Shown here one piece after another: positions 42,811-52,445 of a stretch of 64,000 nucleotides of DNA. Each line of letters starts with the position of its first letter. Positions within the stretch are counted from its first letter, which is position 1. The notes below the pieces were generated by a model. The model was not told where the DNA came from and made no database searches. It saw only the letters and a list, made by a program, of their open reading frames with translations. The DNA is from an uncultured Chlamydiae bacterium. GTDB taxonomy: Bacteria; Chlamydiota; Chlamydiia; Chlamydiales; SM23-39. The translations under genes were made by a program, and so were the position numbers. The DNA lies in contig CAITMJ010000018.1 in the NCBI GenBank assembly GCA_903893545.1, forward strand, positions 124,001 to 188,000. Direction: 5' to 3'.

Positions 42811-44850
42811 TTAGGAAACTAGACTGCCAGGCGGAAGATGTTGGATCATCGGGAGCTCTAAATCGGAGCCCATGCCGGCAGCTAAAATCATCCCCTGGCT
42901 TTCAATGCCCATCAAGGTAGCAGGAGTTAGGTTCGCTAAAAGCAAAACCTTCTTGCCGATGAGTTCTTCTGGCTGATATTTTAAGGCAATGCCAGAGACG
43001 ATGGTTCTTTTCTCAAACCCAAGATCGACGGTAAGTTTTAGGAGCTTTTTCGATTTTGGCACTTTGACCGCTTCTAAAATTTGCGCAACGCGAATATCGA
43101 CTTTGTCAAATTGCTCAAAGGAAATCGTCTCTTTCATCGCTTCATAAGAAGTGGTTTCCATCGGTTTTTCCTTAAGTTTAGCCATTGCGTGCAATTTGGC
43201 AATTTGCTCTTCAATTTCGGCATCTTCGACTTTTCGAAAAAGAGGCACAGGATCTGCTGCGAGGTGTTGTCCAGTAGGAAGGGGCGTTTCATGGATCTTT
43301 TTCCAAGACCCTTTTGCCAGAGTCGATGTAAAGCCGAGCATTTCCCAAACTTTTTGCGCTGAATGAGGGATGATCGGCGTTGCGAGAAGGCTTAAATTTT
43401 TAATGCACTCTACGCAAAGGGCGATGCATGTATCTAGGCTCTCTCTAGAAGCGGGATCTTTTGCCAAGGCCCACGGCTTTTTCATATCGAAGTAAACGTT
43501 GCCGAGGTGTGAGAGTTCCATGAGGGTTTGGCTGGCTTTGCGAAGGCTAAAGCCTTCGAAGTGAAGAGCGGCCGTTGCAACAAGGGCGTTCATCTCTTGG
43601 GAAAACTTCTTATCTACTTCGTGGAGCTCCCCTCTTTTTGGAACGCGACTATTACACTGCTGTTTTGCAAATACGAGGACACGGTGGACAAAATTGCCGA
43701 ATTTACCGAGAAGTTCTGCGTTGCAGCGCATCTGAAAGTCTTTCCAGCTAAACTCCGAATCGGAAGTCTCTGGCGCATTAGCGGCTACGCAGTAGCGGAT
43801 CTGGTCGGGGGTGTACTTTGTGAAAAAGTCTTCTAAATCGATTGTCCAACCTTCCGACTTGGAAAATTGACGCCCTTCGAGGAGATAAAATTCATTGGCA
43901 GGAATTTCGTCGGGCAGCTTGTAAGGCAAGTTCTGGCCCATGATCATCGCAGGGAAAAAGACTGCGTGAAAAGGGATGTTGTCTTTGCCGATAAATTGAA
44001 CGAGTTTTGTCTTTTCATCGAGCCAATAATCTTCCCATCGATCTGGTTTGCCGGTTTTTACAGCCCATTCTTTGGCCGCAGAGATATAGCCGATCGGGGC
44101 ATCAAACCAAACATAGAATACTTTATCTGGCATGCCGGGAACCGGGACTCCCCACTCGGAGTCTCGCGTGATGGCACGAGGTTTTAACTCTTCGATATAA
44201 CGCATCGCAAAATTGACGACGTTTTCTTTCCATACTTTTGATTGGATCCAGGTAGTGAGCTGCTCTTTAAAATGATCGAATCGCAAATAGAGGTGGTTGC
44301 TGGGTTTCAAGACAAGAGGAGATCCTGTCAGTTTCGAGCGAGGGTTTTTTAAATCGGTCGCTTCATAGGAGGCTGCGCAAGATTGGCACTCATCGCCGCG
44401 CGCTTCTTGATAACCACATTTTGGGCATGTGCCGACGACGTAGCGGTCGGCAAGAAATCGGTTCTCTTTTTCTGAATAGAGATGATTCTCGACCTTTTCT
44501 TCGATGAGCCCCTTGTCCGCTAAATCGCGATAAAAAGATTGCACGGTAGGGACGTGGCCAGGCCAGGTTGTTCGACTATAGTGATCGAAAGAAAATTCGA
44601 GTTTTTCGAAAAATGCTTTATTGATCTCATGGAAAAGATCGACGTGTTGCTTTGGGGTTCTCCCCGCTAAATCGGCGCTCAAAGTGATCGCCACTCCATA
44701 CTCATCAGAACCGCAGAGATAGAGAACTTCATTGCCCTTTAACCGCTCAAAGCGGGCATAGCAATCGCCGGGTAGATAGGCGCCTGCGATGTGTCCAAAA
44801 TGGAGAGGCCCATTTGCATATGGAAGGGCGGAGGTAATTAGGATTTTCAT
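42811..44850 (-). CDS. metG: Methionyl-tRNA synthetase with C-terminal tRNA-binding domain
   Basis: 679 residues. HIGH-type motif GPLHFGHIAGAYL near 15-27, the knuckle zinc cysteines CPKCG...CQSCAASY, and a KMSKS-like FSKSEG. The last ~110 residues are an EMAP/Trbp111-type OB domain (VDIRVAQILEAVKVPKSKKLLKL) that dimerises and binds tRNA, as in the E. coli-type long enzyme. Last gene of the long minus-strand cluster; it starts 3 bases after the omega-like gene. Confidence 0.97.
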   Translation of the reverse strand: MKILITSALPYANGPLHFGHIAGAYLPGDCYARFERLKGNEVLYLCGSDEYGVAITLSADLAGRTPKQHVDLFHEINKAFFEKLEFSFDHYSRTTWPGHVPTVQSFYRDLADKGLIEEKVENHLYSEKENRFLADRYVVGTCPKCGYQEARGDECQSCAASYEATDLKNPRSKLTGSPLVLKPSNHLYLRFDHFKEQLTTWIQSKVWKENVVNFAMRYIEELKPRAITRDSEWGVPVPGMPDKVFYVWFDAPIGYISAAKEWAVKTGKPDRWEDYWLDEKTKLVQFIGKDNIPFHAVFFPAMIMGQNLPYKLPDEIPANEFYLLEGRQFSKSEGWTIDLEDFFTKYTPDQIRYCVAANAPETSDSEFSWKDFQMRCNAELLGKFGNFVHRVLVFAKQQCNSRVPKRGELHEVDKKFSQEMNALVATAALHFEGFSLRKASQTLMELSHLGNVYFDMKKPWALAKDPASRESLDTCIALCVECIKNLSLLATPIIPHSAQKVWEMLGFTSTLAKGSWKKIHETPLPTGQHLAADPVPLFRKVEDAEIEEQIAKLHAMAKLKEKPMETTSYEAMKETISFEQFDKVDIRVAQILEAVKVPKSKKLLKLTVDLGFEKRTIVSGIALKYQPEELIGKKVLLLANLTPATLMGIESQGMILAAGMGSDLELPMIQHLPPGSLVS

Positions 44851-44853
44851 GAA

Positions 44854-45072
44854 CTACGAGTGTTCTCGATTGTATTCAGCTGCGCGCAAATCGACAACGC
44901 CCAAAACTTCAGCTAAGCTCGTCTGCTGACCGCTCAAGATCACGCCTCTTGCGAGACTGATCGAAAAATTACAAAGGTCAAAGTTGTTTTTAAACTTTTT
45001 TCTTAACAGTTCTGTCGTCAAGGAATCTAACTTCACAAACACCTCATCTTGTCCTAGAGAAGGATCAGCCAT
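44854..45072 (-). CDS. Small conserved protein after gmk, possible RNA polymerase omega
   Basis: 72 residues. Reads ...LTTELLRKKFKNNFDLCNFSISLAR..., which resembles the omega N-terminal helix pattern (NRFDL..VAARRAR), and is followed by GQQTSLAEVLGVVDLRAAEY. In many bacteria rpoZ lies directly behind gmk, the position held here (13-bp gap). In Chlamydia the same slot holds a small hypothetical (the one between gmk and metG). Omega identity is an inference from position plus weak similarity. Confidence 0.55.
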   Translation of the reverse strand: MADPSLGQDEVFVKLDSLTTELLRKKFKNNFDLCNFSISLARGVILSGQQTSLAEVLGVVDLRAAEYNREHS

Positions 45073-45085
45073 AGGAGGTTAATAT

Positions 45086-45670
45086 TCAACGAATTTTATG
45101 CTCTTCGGCGATTAAAATCGATTTTAGCACCTGGTAGGCATCCTTAAGGTCTTGATTGAGGACGAGGTAATCGTAGCGAAAAGAGAGTTCCATCTCTTTT
45201 TTGGCCCATGAAAGGCGCTGCTCAATGGTTGTTTCCGTCTCCGAATTTCTAAGGAGCATTCTCATACGGAGGATTTCAATGCTCGGAGGGGAGACGAAAA
45301 CAAAGGAAGCGTCGTAGGAGCCCATGAGTTGCATGGCCCCCTGGGTGTCGATCACGAGGATGACGTGCTTTCCCTTATCTTTTTGCGCTTCGACAAAGCT
45401 CTTCGAGGTTCCGTAGTAGTGGTCAAATACTTTTGCGTACTCTAGAAAATCTCCCTTCTCGATTTTCTCTTCAAATTCTTCTTTTGTGATGAAGTTGTAA
45501 TCAATGCCCTCTCTTTCAGAGGCTCTCGGAGCGCGCGTCGTAAAGGAGATGCTCCGTTCTATGCAATCGAACTCTTTACAAAGCATGTCCACCAAGGTGG
45601 TTTTTCCCGCCCCAGAAGGTCCGCTGAGCACAAAAGCTAAACCCCGTTCATATCCGCCTAATACTTGCAT
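45086..45670 (-). CDS. gmk: Guanylate kinase
   Basis: 194 residues. P-loop LSGPSGAGKTTLVDML near the start; GMP-binding SFTTRAPRASEREGIDYNF, and GDFLEYAKVFDHYYGTSK. Phosphorylates GMP to GDP. It starts 4 bases after the yicC stop and is followed by the omega-like gene, the usual gmk-rpoZ order. Confidence 0.97.
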   Translation of the reverse strand: MQVLGGYERGLAFVLSGPSGAGKTTLVDMLCKEFDCIERSISFTTRAPRASEREGIDYNFITKEEFEEKIEKGDFLEYAKVFDHYYGTSKSFVEAQKDKGKHVILVIDTQGAMQLMGSYDASFVFVSPPSIEILRMRMLLRNSETETTIEQRLSWAKKEMELSFRYDYLVLNQDLKDAYQVLKSILIAEEHKIR

Positions 45671-45674
45671 GTGA

Positions 45675-46550
45675 CTACTCGATATTTTGTATCTGCTCTC
45701 GAATCTTTTCGAGTTCGCTTTTCACTTCTACAACCTGATGGGCTATCGTTGCATCCATGGATTTTGAACCCATTGTGTTGATCTCTCGGCCCATCTCCTG
45801 CACGAGAAAATCCATTTTCCGCCCAGAAGCGAGCGATTTAGACTTCAAAAGCTCTTCATATTGCGCCACGTGGGAGCGAAAACGGGTCACTTCTTCAGTG
45901 ATATCCACCCGCTCGGCAAAAAGGGCCACCTCTTTTAAAAGCCGCTCGTCGATCTCTGTCCCCGGCTGGAATAACCCTTCCATCCGCTCTTTTAGCTTCT
46001 GCCGCATTTTTGACACCGCATCGGGAGATTTGATCTCAATCGAGGTCACTGCTGCAGAAATTGTCTTCAATCGCTGGCCAATGTCCTTGGCTAAGTTAGA
46101 GCCCTCTTTTTGCTTCATCTGATCGAGCGCTATTAGCCCATTTTCCAAGCATGAGCGAATCGGCTCAAAATCTTCTTCTTTAGAGAGTTTTGCATGAGAC
46201 ATCTCAGATGCCTGTTGCATCAGGAAGGAAAAATCGACCACTTCTTTTGAATAGCCGAGCTTTACAGCAAGTGAAGTCCACCCTTTTTTTAAACTTTCTA
46301 GAAGGGAAAAATCGGGCAGCAAATCGGCCATTGCCGAGGCATTTTGAAATACGTGAACGCGAATGGAGACAAGTCCCCTCTGCACTTTTTCTGCTGCAAC
46401 TTTCCGGATCTCGTTTTCAAATCTGGCAAATTCCTTCGGCAAAGAGACGTAAATCTCTAGATATTTTCGATTTACCGACTGAATTTCAACAATGACTTTT
46501 CCAAAGAGGGCGTCGCTTTCGCTCCGTCCAAACCCTGTCATACTCTTCAT
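45675..46550 (-). CDS. yicC: YicC family protein
   Basis: 291 residues. N-terminal signature MKSMTGFGRSES followed by V.IQSVNRKYLEIYVSLP, and the C-terminal DUF1732 block SHVAQYEELLKSKSLASGRKMDFLVQEMGREINTMGSKSMD. Family members have been linked to endoribonuclease activity and stress. It opens the sub-operon yicC-gmk-omega-like-metG with its own promoter. Confidence 0.9.
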   Translation of the reverse strand: MKSMTGFGRSESDALFGKVIVEIQSVNRKYLEIYVSLPKEFARFENEIRKVAAEKVQRGLVSIRVHVFQNASAMADLLPDFSLLESLKKGWTSLAVKLGYSKEVVDFSFLMQQASEMSHAKLSKEEDFEPIRSCLENGLIALDQMKQKEGSNLAKDIGQRLKTISAAVTSIEIKSPDAVSKMRQKLKERMEGLFQPGTEIDERLLKEVALFAERVDITEEVTRFRSHVAQYEELLKSKSLASGRKMDFLVQEMGREINTMGSKSMDATIAHQVVEVKSELEKIREQIQNIE

Positions 46551-46572
46551 TTTCGTTCCCTTGAATGGCTAT

Positions 46573-46602
46573 GGTATAACCTAGATTATTAAGAAAGGTC
46601 AA
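46573..46602 (-). promoter_or_regulatory. Promoter of the yicC-gmk-metG sub-operon
   Basis: On the minus strand, TTGACC (46602-46597), 18 bp, TATACC (46578-46573), giving a start ~18 bases before yicC ATG 46550. The -35 box lies inside the last codons of rnhB, so this unit can be transcribed separately from the upstream ribosomal genes. Confidence 0.6.
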
Positions 46603-47224
46603 GACTCATCTGAGATTGAGCAAAATAAGCTTTTATCGGCTCGAATGTTTTGCGATGAATTGCGCAGGGACCGAATTTCTCTACCGCAGCTAAATGTTCT
46701 TTTGTCCCATAGCCTTTATGGGAAGAAAATCCATACTGTGGATATTGAATCGCTAGATCTTTCATAATTCGGTCTCGTGTGACTTTCGCAAGTACCGATG
46801 CGGCCGCGATCGATGCGCTCTTTGAATCGCCTTTCACAATAGGAATGGTCAAAATGCCAAAAGAAGGGGCGAGCTTGCCATCGACGAGGATGGCAGAGGG
46901 GGTTTGCTTTAACCCACCGATCGCCCGATGCATGGCTAAAAAAGTCGCTTTTAGAATATTGAGTCGATCGATTTCCGCAACGGAAGCGATTCCGATCCCA
47001 TAATCACAGCTCGAAAGAGAGATCTCTTGATAAATCCGCTCTCGCTCCCTTTCGGAAAGGAGCTTGCTGTCATTGAGTCCCTGAATAAAAAAGGCCTCTG
47101 GCAATATGCAAGCGCCGGCAACGACCGGGCCGGCCAAGGGGCCTCTTCCCGCTTCGTCAACTCCAACAATGAGTTTTACGCCTTGCGCCTGCAACTGCCG
47201 CTCGTAATGGAACATCGCTTCCAT
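46589..47224 (-). CDS. rnhB: Ribonuclease HII
   Basis: 211 residues. The catalytic signature is VGVDEAGRGPLAGPVVAGA (Asp-Glu pair), with further acidic residues in VDGKLAPSFG and KVTRDR. It removes ribonucleotides and RNA from DNA hybrids. It follows rplS by 17 bases, the same order as in Chlamydia. Confidence 0.96.
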   Translation of the reverse strand: MEAMFHYERQLQAQGVKLIVGVDEAGRGPLAGPVVAGACILPEAFFIQGLNDSKLLSERERERIYQEISLSSCDYGIGIASVAEIDRLNILKATFLAMHRAIGGLKQTPSAILVDGKLAPSFGILTIPIVKGDSKSASIAAASVLAKVTRDRIMKDLAIQYPQYGFSSHKGYGTKEHLAAVEKFGPCAIHRKTFEPIKAYFAQSQMSLDLS

Positions 47225-47241
47225 TGAGCTAGCTCTTGTAT

Positions 47242-47640
47242 TTATGCTTGTGGAGCAGGTGTAGTTGCTACAGCGGCTACTTTTCCAGCGTAAAATTGCT
47301 CTTTAACCTTCGCACCCTTACCGGATTTTCCACGGAGATAGTAGAGTTTTGCGCGGCGAACTTTACCAGGACGAACCACTTCGATATCGGCGATGCGAGG
47401 ACTATGGAGCATAAATACGCGATCCATGTTCGATCCATAAGCATTGCGGTAGATAGTAAAGGTCTCTGAAAGCCCTTGTCCTTTTTTTGCAACGACTGTG
47501 CCTGTAAAGGCTTGGAGGCGCTCTTTATCGCCTTCAATAATGCGCGTTTGAACGCAAACTGTATCGCCGACCTTAAAGACCGGGACTTGTTTTTTCAAAT
47601 ATGAGGATTCAACTTCCTCGATGATTGGTGAGCGGCTCAC
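47242..47640 (-). CDS. rplS: 50S ribosomal protein L19
   Basis: 132 residues. Core motifs [34 protein letters not shown] and [12 protein letters not shown] are typical, with a short Ala/Pro-rich C-terminal extension. It starts inside the 3' end of trmD (32-bp overlap), a larger overlap than usual for this pair, and the start is fixed by the normal N-terminal length. Confidence 0.97.
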   Translation of the reverse strand: MSRSPIIEEVESSYLKKQVPVFKVGDTVCVQTRIIEGDKERLQAFTGTVVAKKGQGLSETFTIYRNAYGSNMDRVFMLHSPRIADIEVVRPGKVRRAKLYYLRGKSGKGAKVKEQFYAGKVAAVATTPAPQA

Positions 47641-48331
47641 GTTGCTTCTCCTTTTCGATTTTTTCTACTAACTCGGGTCTTACCCGGCGAGTTTTTTTTA
47701 TTGCTTCTTCTAGCCTATATTGGCGTATCTTTGCGTGATTCCCCTCACGCAGCACTTGAGGAACTAGGGCTCCTTCAAAGTCGACCTCTCCAGTAAAATG
47801 GGGGCCGTCAAAGAGTCCTTCATTCTGAAAAGAATCTTCTTGCACGGCGTCAGGATGGCCTATAACCCCTGGGATAAACCGGATCACTGCGTCGACAAGA
47901 ACAATCGCAGGAGCACACCCTGAGGTCAGCACATAATCGCCAATGCTAATCTCTTCATCCACTTCTCTTGCAATTACCCTCTCGTCGATCCCTTCGTAGT
48001 GGCCACAAAGGAGGATCAGATGCTCTTTTTTAGAGAGCTCCTCGCATTTTTTTGCATTCAATACAGGCCCTTGTGGAGAGAGGTAAACCACATGGGAACG
48101 CTCGGTTTTCACGCTGCGGATCGCTTTCGCTACCGGCTCTGGGCAAAGAACCATTCCTGGTCCCCCGCCGTAAGGCCTCTCGTCGACTCGGCGATGCTTA
48201 TTCGCTGAAAAATCCCGAATGTCTATCTGCCGTATGTCGATCAACCCTGCCTCTTTTGCCCGCTTGACCATGCTTACATCGAATGGTCCCTTAAAATAGT
48301 CAGGAAATAGCGACAGGATGTCAATAATCAC
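47609..48331 (-). CDS. trmD: tRNA (guanine-N1)-methyltransferase
   Basis: 240 residues from a GTG start that shares one base with the rpsP stop (TAGTG). The trefoil-knot AdoMet site includes [23 protein letters not shown] and [11 protein letters not shown]. It methylates G37 of tRNAs to prevent +1 frameshifting. The usual rpsP-trmD-rplS order is kept (rimM is absent here). Confidence 0.96.
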   Translation of the reverse strand: MIIDILSLFPDYFKGPFDVSMVKRAKEAGLIDIRQIDIRDFSANKHRRVDERPYGGGPGMVLCPEPVAKAIRSVKTERSHVVYLSPQGPVLNAKKCEELSKKEHLILLCGHYEGIDERVIAREVDEEISIGDYVLTSGCAPAIVLVDAVIRFIPGVIGHPDAVQEDSFQNEGLFDGPHFTGEVDFEGALVPQVLREGNHAKIRQYRLEEAIKKTRRVRPELVEKIEKEKQREPLTNHRGS

Positions 48332-48654
48332 TATTTTTTCGCCCGAGCTCTTTTCTTCACGCGCGCTTTCTCTGTCTTGGCAATAACTTTATCCGTCATT
48401 TTCTGCACAACTTCAGGAGCGAGTTTTTTGACAAGCGATTTTACGCGATCAGAAACTTGCGCACCTAGATCGATCCAATATTGGATACGAGGAAGGTCGA
48501 GTTGATAATTTTTTCCATCTTCTCCAAACGGATTGTACCAACCCAATTTTTCGAGATATTTTCCGTCGCGCGGATAACGAATATCAGTGAGGACAACGCG
48601 GAATCTCTGTCTGCTGTTGGCTCCTTGCTGTCTCATGCGAATGACTAACGACAT
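48331..48654 (-). CDS. rpsP: 30S ribosomal protein S16
   Basis: 107 residues. Begins MSLVIRMRQQGANSRQRFRVVLTDIRYPRDG, containing the characteristic R-x-R-x-G start, then YLEKLGWYNPFGED and a basic Lys/Arg tail. It sits 6 bases after ffh. The rpsP stop and trmD start share one base. Confidence 0.97.
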   Translation of the reverse strand: MSLVIRMRQQGANSRQRFRVVLTDIRYPRDGKYLEKLGWYNPFGEDGKNYQLDLPRIQYWIDLGAQVSDRVKSLVKKLAPEVVQKMTDKVIAKTEKARVKKRARAKK

Positions 48655-48660
48655 AATGCT

Positions 48661-50016
48661 CTACCTTTTTTCGAATTGTTTTTTTATATCTTTCAAGTCC
48701 GACAAGCCGAATTGTTTTGCTTTCGAACTCAAATCGGGCATGCCCTTAAATAATTGCTTCACTTTTTTAAAGCCTTTGACCATCCGATTTACATCGTCGA
48801 TGGGAACGCCGCTTCCCTTTGCAATGCGGCGGCGGCGGCTATGTTCTAGCTCTACCTTTTCCTGCCGTTCCGCTGGCGTCATCGAGAGGATCATCGCTTC
48901 AAGCCGTTTAAACTCCTGGTCGGAAAAATCGAGATTTTCCATCATTCCAAGTCCAGGAATCATCTTCAAAAGGCTCTTCATCGAACCCATCTTCTTTACC
49001 CGGCCCATCTGCTTGAGATAGTCTTCGTAGGTAAAGGAGGCTTTCTTTAACTTTCTCTCGAGCTCTTCGCTCTCTTTTTCGTCAAACGCATCTTGCGCTT
49101 TTTTGACGAGATTAATCACATCGCCCATGCCGAGAATTCGATCGGCCATCGAGCGAGGGTTAAATACCTGAAAGTCCCCTACTTTCTCGCCAACGCCTTC
49201 AAACTTGAGCGGCTTTTTGGTCACTTCTCGAATCGAGATAGCAGCGCCAGCTCTTGCATTCGAATCGAGCATCGTCAAAATCGTGCCGGTAATCTCAATC
49301 CGCTTATCGAACTCCGCCGCGATCTTCACAGCGTCTTGTCCTGTCGCCGCATTGGCCACGAACAAGATTTCTCTCGGCTCTAAATGCTTTTTCATCTCGG
49401 AGAGCTCTTCCATCAGCTCTTCATCGAGATGAAGCCTTCCCGCGGTATCGACGATCAAAACGTCGTATTCTTCGCGAATCGCTTTTTCTTTGGCCGCTTT
49501 TGCGACTTTGACCGGATTTTTTTCATTTTCCTGAAAAAAAACATCGATCCCGTTGTCGGCGCCAAGTTTTTTCAACTGCTCTACTGCCGCCGGCCTTTGT
49601 AGGTCACATGCGGCCATCAAAACGCGCTTATGCTTTTCGGTCCGCTTAATAAATGCGGCAAGCTTTGCGCAGCTCGTCGTTTTTCCAGAGCCTTGAAGCC
49701 CAGAGAGCATCACGACAGAAACTTTCCCGTTTAAGTCGAGCGGCGCCTCTTCTTGTCCCATGAGAGCAATCAATTCATCATGGACGAGCTTGATAAACTG
49801 ATCGCCAGGATGGACCGATTTAATCACTGCCTCTCCAAGCGACTTTTCCTTCACCCGCTTGACAAATTCGCCAGTGACAGAATAGTTCACGTCTGCATCG
49901 AGCAAGGCCAGACGAACCTGTCGAACCGCATCGGAAATATTATCCTCTGTGAGGCTCTTTTTCCCGGTAAGGCTCGAAAACAAATTTTGAAACTTTTCTG
50001 TCAAAGTGCCAAACAT
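48661..50016 (-). CDS. ffh: Signal recognition particle protein Ffh
   Basis: 451 residues: N domain, G domain with P-loop MLSGLQGSGKTTSCAKLAAF, DTAGRLHLDEE and TMLDSNARAGAA, and an M domain with methionine-rich hydrophobic segments (MKSLLKMIPGLGMM). TKLDG is replaced by TMLDS and the closing-loop Gly-Gly by Ala-Gly, a small deviation from the consensus. Targets membrane proteins together with FtsY (24248). Confidence 0.96.
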   Translation of the reverse strand: MFGTLTEKFQNLFSSLTGKKSLTEDNISDAVRQVRLALLDADVNYSVTGEFVKRVKEKSLGEAVIKSVHPGDQFIKLVHDELIALMGQEEAPLDLNGKVSVVMLSGLQGSGKTTSCAKLAAFIKRTEKHKRVLMAACDLQRPAAVEQLKKLGADNGIDVFFQENEKNPVKVAKAAKEKAIREEYDVLIVDTAGRLHLDEELMEELSEMKKHLEPREILFVANAATGQDAVKIAAEFDKRIEITGTILTMLDSNARAGAAISIREVTKKPLKFEGVGEKVGDFQVFNPRSMADRILGMGDVINLVKKAQDAFDEKESEELERKLKKASFTYEDYLKQMGRVKKMGSMKSLLKMIPGLGMMENLDFSDQEFKRLEAMILSMTPAERQEKVELEHSRRRRIAKGSGVPIDDVNRMVKGFKKVKQLFKGMPDLSSKAKQFGLSDLKDIKKQFEKR

Positions 50017-50050
50017 AAAGGCATAGCTCTTATTTAACTGGAGGTCGATT

Positions 50051-50896
50051 TTACTCTAGGCAATGACACTTTTCAAGGAAAAAAAAGCGGTCATGCCCCG
50101 CCCAGTCTTTTTCCGTCTCTACTCGGGCCCAAACTTCCCCCTTAAAAATCTTTTGAAGCAAGGCTCCCTGCCCAGTTCCTATCTCTAGGAAAACTTGACC
50201 GCCATCGTTTAAAAATCGGGGCAACTCAGCGGCGAGCCTCTCGTAAAATTCAACTCCCCTATCTCCTCCGACAAGGGCCAGCTTGGGCTCAAAATCTCGG
50301 ACAGAGGGCGATAAACCAAAATATTCACTCGTCGAAATATAGGGAGGATTACAAATAATGATGTCGGCCTTTTTGCCTGCAAAAGGAGCGAGTAGGTCGC
50401 CTTGAATGAGGTTCACCTTTGCCCCATTGCTCTCGGCATTGATTTTTGCAAGGGCCAGGGCGTCTAGAGAAATGTCAGAGAGGGTCACATCCGTCTCTGG
50501 CCGCGCTTTTTTGACCGCAATTCCAAGACATCCAGAACCGGTGCATAGGTCCCAGACGACAGCCCCTTTCCCCTTTTTGAGGATGTGCTCCAGCAGAATT
50601 TCTGTCTCTTGCCTAGGGATCAAAACTCTTGGATCTACGGCGATCTGACAACCTGCAAATTCTACCTCTCCAAGGACATACTCGATCGGCTCCCCTTTAG
50701 AGAGGCGCTTTAAGGGAGCGCGAATCGCAGATAATTCCTTTTCCTCTACGAGCTTATCGAATTCCATATAGAGCTCGAGCCGTTTTGTCTGAAGATGAAA
50801 TGCAAGCAGCTCCTCGGCAAGGCGCCTTGCCCTGGCAACGCCGCGCTCCTCAAGAAACAAGGCTGAAAGCTGAAGGACTTCCCCGATCGTCTTCAC
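50051..50896 (-). CDS. prmC: Release-factor glutamine methyltransferase PrmC
   Basis: 281 residues. AdoMet motif [19 protein letters not shown] and catalytic NPPYIS in [14 protein letters not shown]. It methylates the GGQ glutamine of release factors. Its start overlaps the stop of its substrate's gene, prfA, by 4 bases, so the two are co-translated. Confidence 0.96.
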   Translation of the reverse strand: MKTIGEVLQLSALFLEERGVARARRLAEELLAFHLQTKRLELYMEFDKLVEEKELSAIRAPLKRLSKGEPIEYVLGEVEFAGCQIAVDPRVLIPRQETEILLEHILKKGKGAVVWDLCTGSGCLGIAVKKARPETDVTLSDISLDALALAKINAESNGAKVNLIQGDLLAPFAGKKADIIICNPPYISTSEYFGLSPSVRDFEPKLALVGGDRGVEFYERLAAELPRFLNDGGQVFLEIGTGQGALLQKIFKGEVWARVETEKDWAGHDRFFFLEKCHCLE

Positions 50897-51957
50897 GCTT
50901 GGAGCTTCTCTTGATAGAAATGATTGACCAGTGGCACGGTGACATCATCGAGGTCCCCTTCCATGATCCGGTCGAGCTTGTATAGGGTCAGTTCAATGCG
51001 ATGGTCAGTCAAGCGGTTTTGCGGGAAATTGTAGGTGCGGATCCTTTCGGAGCGGTCGCCACTTCCGACCTGAACGGACCTGATGGCCGACATCTCCGCA
51101 TCGGCTTTGCGGCGCATTTCTTCTGCAATGCGCGCTTTGAGCATCCGCATGGCCTTATCTTTGTTTTTATGCTGGCTCCGCTCATCTTGGCAGGCCACAA
51201 CAGTCCCCGTGGGGATGTGGGTGATTCGGACTGCGGAATCGGTCGTGTTGACGTGCTGTCCCCCAGCGCCTGAAGAGCGGTAAGTGTCGATTTTCAAATC
51301 TTTTTCATCGACTTTGATATCATCGTCGTCGCTCGGTTCGAGCAAGATGGCAATGGTGATGGCCGAAGTGTGGACGCGCCCCTGCGTTTCTGTTTGAGGC
51401 ACTCTTTGCACTCGATGCGTACCCGCTTCATGCTGTAAAAGCCGGAAGACATTTTGCCCAGAAAGAGACATAACGTATTCTTTGTAGCCCCCTACTTCAG
51501 AGGCGGAAGCGGAGAGAATATCCACTTTCCAGCCCTTACTCGTGGCGTAGTTTCGATACATTCGGATGCAGTCAGAGACGAAAAGAGCCGCTTCATCCCC
51601 GCCGGTGCCGGCACGGAGTTCCATGATGATATTGCGGCTGTCTCTAGGGTCTGGAGGGACGAGGAGATTTTCGATTTGTTTGATCGCAGCCGGAAGCTTT
51701 ACCTCGAGGGCTGCGATCTCTTCTTTGAGCATCAGAACCATTTCAGGATCTTGCTCCGACGAAAGCATTTGCTTATTATCGGCAAGCTGCTTTTCGATGG
51801 AGTTCATCCGCTCCGAAGCTTCTTTTAAAAGGGAGAGCTGGGCGTGCTCCTGGGCAAGCTGTCGAAATCGCTTTTGATCGGAAACAATTTCCGGGATGCC
51901 AAGCTGATTCTCGATCTGGCCGAGCTTTGCTAAAAGCTGCCGAACCTTATCCAGCAT
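50893..51957 (-). CDS. prfA: Peptide chain release factor 1
   Basis: 354 residues. The GGQ peptidyl-hydrolysis motif is [20 protein letters not shown], and the PxT-type codon-recognition loop lies in the [18 protein letters not shown] region. Recognises UAA and UAG. The start shares one base with the rpmE stop (TAATG), and prmC follows by overlap. Confidence 0.97.
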   Translation of the reverse strand: MLDKVRQLLAKLGQIENQLGIPEIVSDQKRFRQLAQEHAQLSLLKEASERMNSIEKQLADNKQMLSSEQDPEMVLMLKEEIAALEVKLPAAIKQIENLLVPPDPRDSRNIIMELRAGTGGDEAALFVSDCIRMYRNYATSKGWKVDILSASASEVGGYKEYVMSLSGQNVFRLLQHEAGTHRVQRVPQTETQGRVHTSAITIAILLEPSDDDDIKVDEKDLKIDTYRSSGAGGQHVNTTDSAVRITHIPTGTVVACQDERSQHKNKDKAMRMLKARIAEEMRRKADAEMSAIRSVQVGSGDRSERIRTYNFPQNRLTDHRIELTLYKLDRIMEGDLDDVTVPLVNHFYQEKLQA

Positions 51958-52277
51958 TATTTTTTCTTTTTTCCCAGCTTCGCTTTTTCTTTATTGGCTT
52001 CTTCTTGCTTGTCGTGGTCTTTTTTCGTCTGCTCAGACTTGCGCTGGTATTTCTTCGTGAACTTATCGACGCGTCCTTCGGTATCGAGGAACTGAGTCGC
52101 TTTGGTGAAGAACGGGTGAGACGCTGAAGAAATAGGAACTCGAACCATAGGATATTCTTTCCCTTGGTAGGTACCTTTTTCTTTAGAATTGATCGTGCTG
52201 CCAATCAAAAATTGGGTGTTGGTTGAAGAATCGACAAATAATACGTCTTGATAAGGAGGGTGGATTTTCTCTTTCAT
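51957..52277 (-). CDS. rpmE: 50S ribosomal protein L31, type B
   Basis: 106 residues from ATG 52277 ([19 protein letters not shown]); no strong Shine-Dalgarno is seen. The core [20 protein letters not shown] and [11 protein letters not shown] is diagnostic of type B L31, which lacks the zinc cysteines of type A. The C-terminus is a Lys/Glu-rich extension, as in Chlamydia L31. First gene of the minus-strand cluster; the promoter at 52310-52338 serves it. Confidence 0.95.
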   Translation of the reverse strand: MKEKIHPPYQDVLFVDSSTNTQFLIGSTINSKEKGTYQGKEYPMVRVPISSASHPFFTKATQFLDTEGRVDKFTKKYQRKSEQTKKDHDKQEEANKEKAKLGKKKK

Positions 52278-52309
52278 GATGGACCAATGGGTTTTGAATT
52301 TTGCAAACA

Positions 52310-52338
52310 ATCATAGTCTTTCGACCAGAAAAAGACAA
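52310..52338 (-). promoter_or_regulatory. Promoter of the rpmE-prfA-prmC-ffh cluster
   Basis: On the minus strand TTGTCT (52338-52333), 17 bp, TATGAT (52315-52310), about 33 bases before the rpmE start. A large inverted repeat (52345-52414) lies directly upstream of this -35 box. Confidence 0.75.
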
Positions 52339-52344
52339 GAGATC

Positions 52345-52414
52345 ATCTCGATTTTACGTCTTTTTAGGGTTGCCTGCCCCGTCTATTTACCCTAAAAAGA
52401 TGCAAAGTTGAGAT
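52345..52414. promoter_or_regulatory. Long imperfect palindrome between divergent promoters
   Basis: 25-bp arms (52345-52369 and 52390-52414) with four mismatches around a 20-nt centre; three of the four mismatches become G-U pairs if read as + strand RNA. The inner 11 bp (TCTTTTTAGGG/CCCTAAAAAGA) is perfect. The right arm covers the -35 box of the rhomboid promoter and the left arm lies behind the rpmE -35 box. It could be an operator, a small RNA or a small mobile palindrome. Confidence 0.6.
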
Positions 52415-52436
52415 CATTATTCTAAAATGTGATAAT
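52408..52436 (+). promoter_or_regulatory. Promoter of the rhomboid-like gene
   Basis: TTGAGA (52408-52413), 17 bp, GATAAT (52431-52436), with the -35 box inside the right arm of the palindrome. The gene's ATG follows only 9 bases after the -10 box, so a leaderless or near-leaderless transcript is implied. Confidence 0.6.
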
Positions 52437-52445
52437 AAGTTCTTT

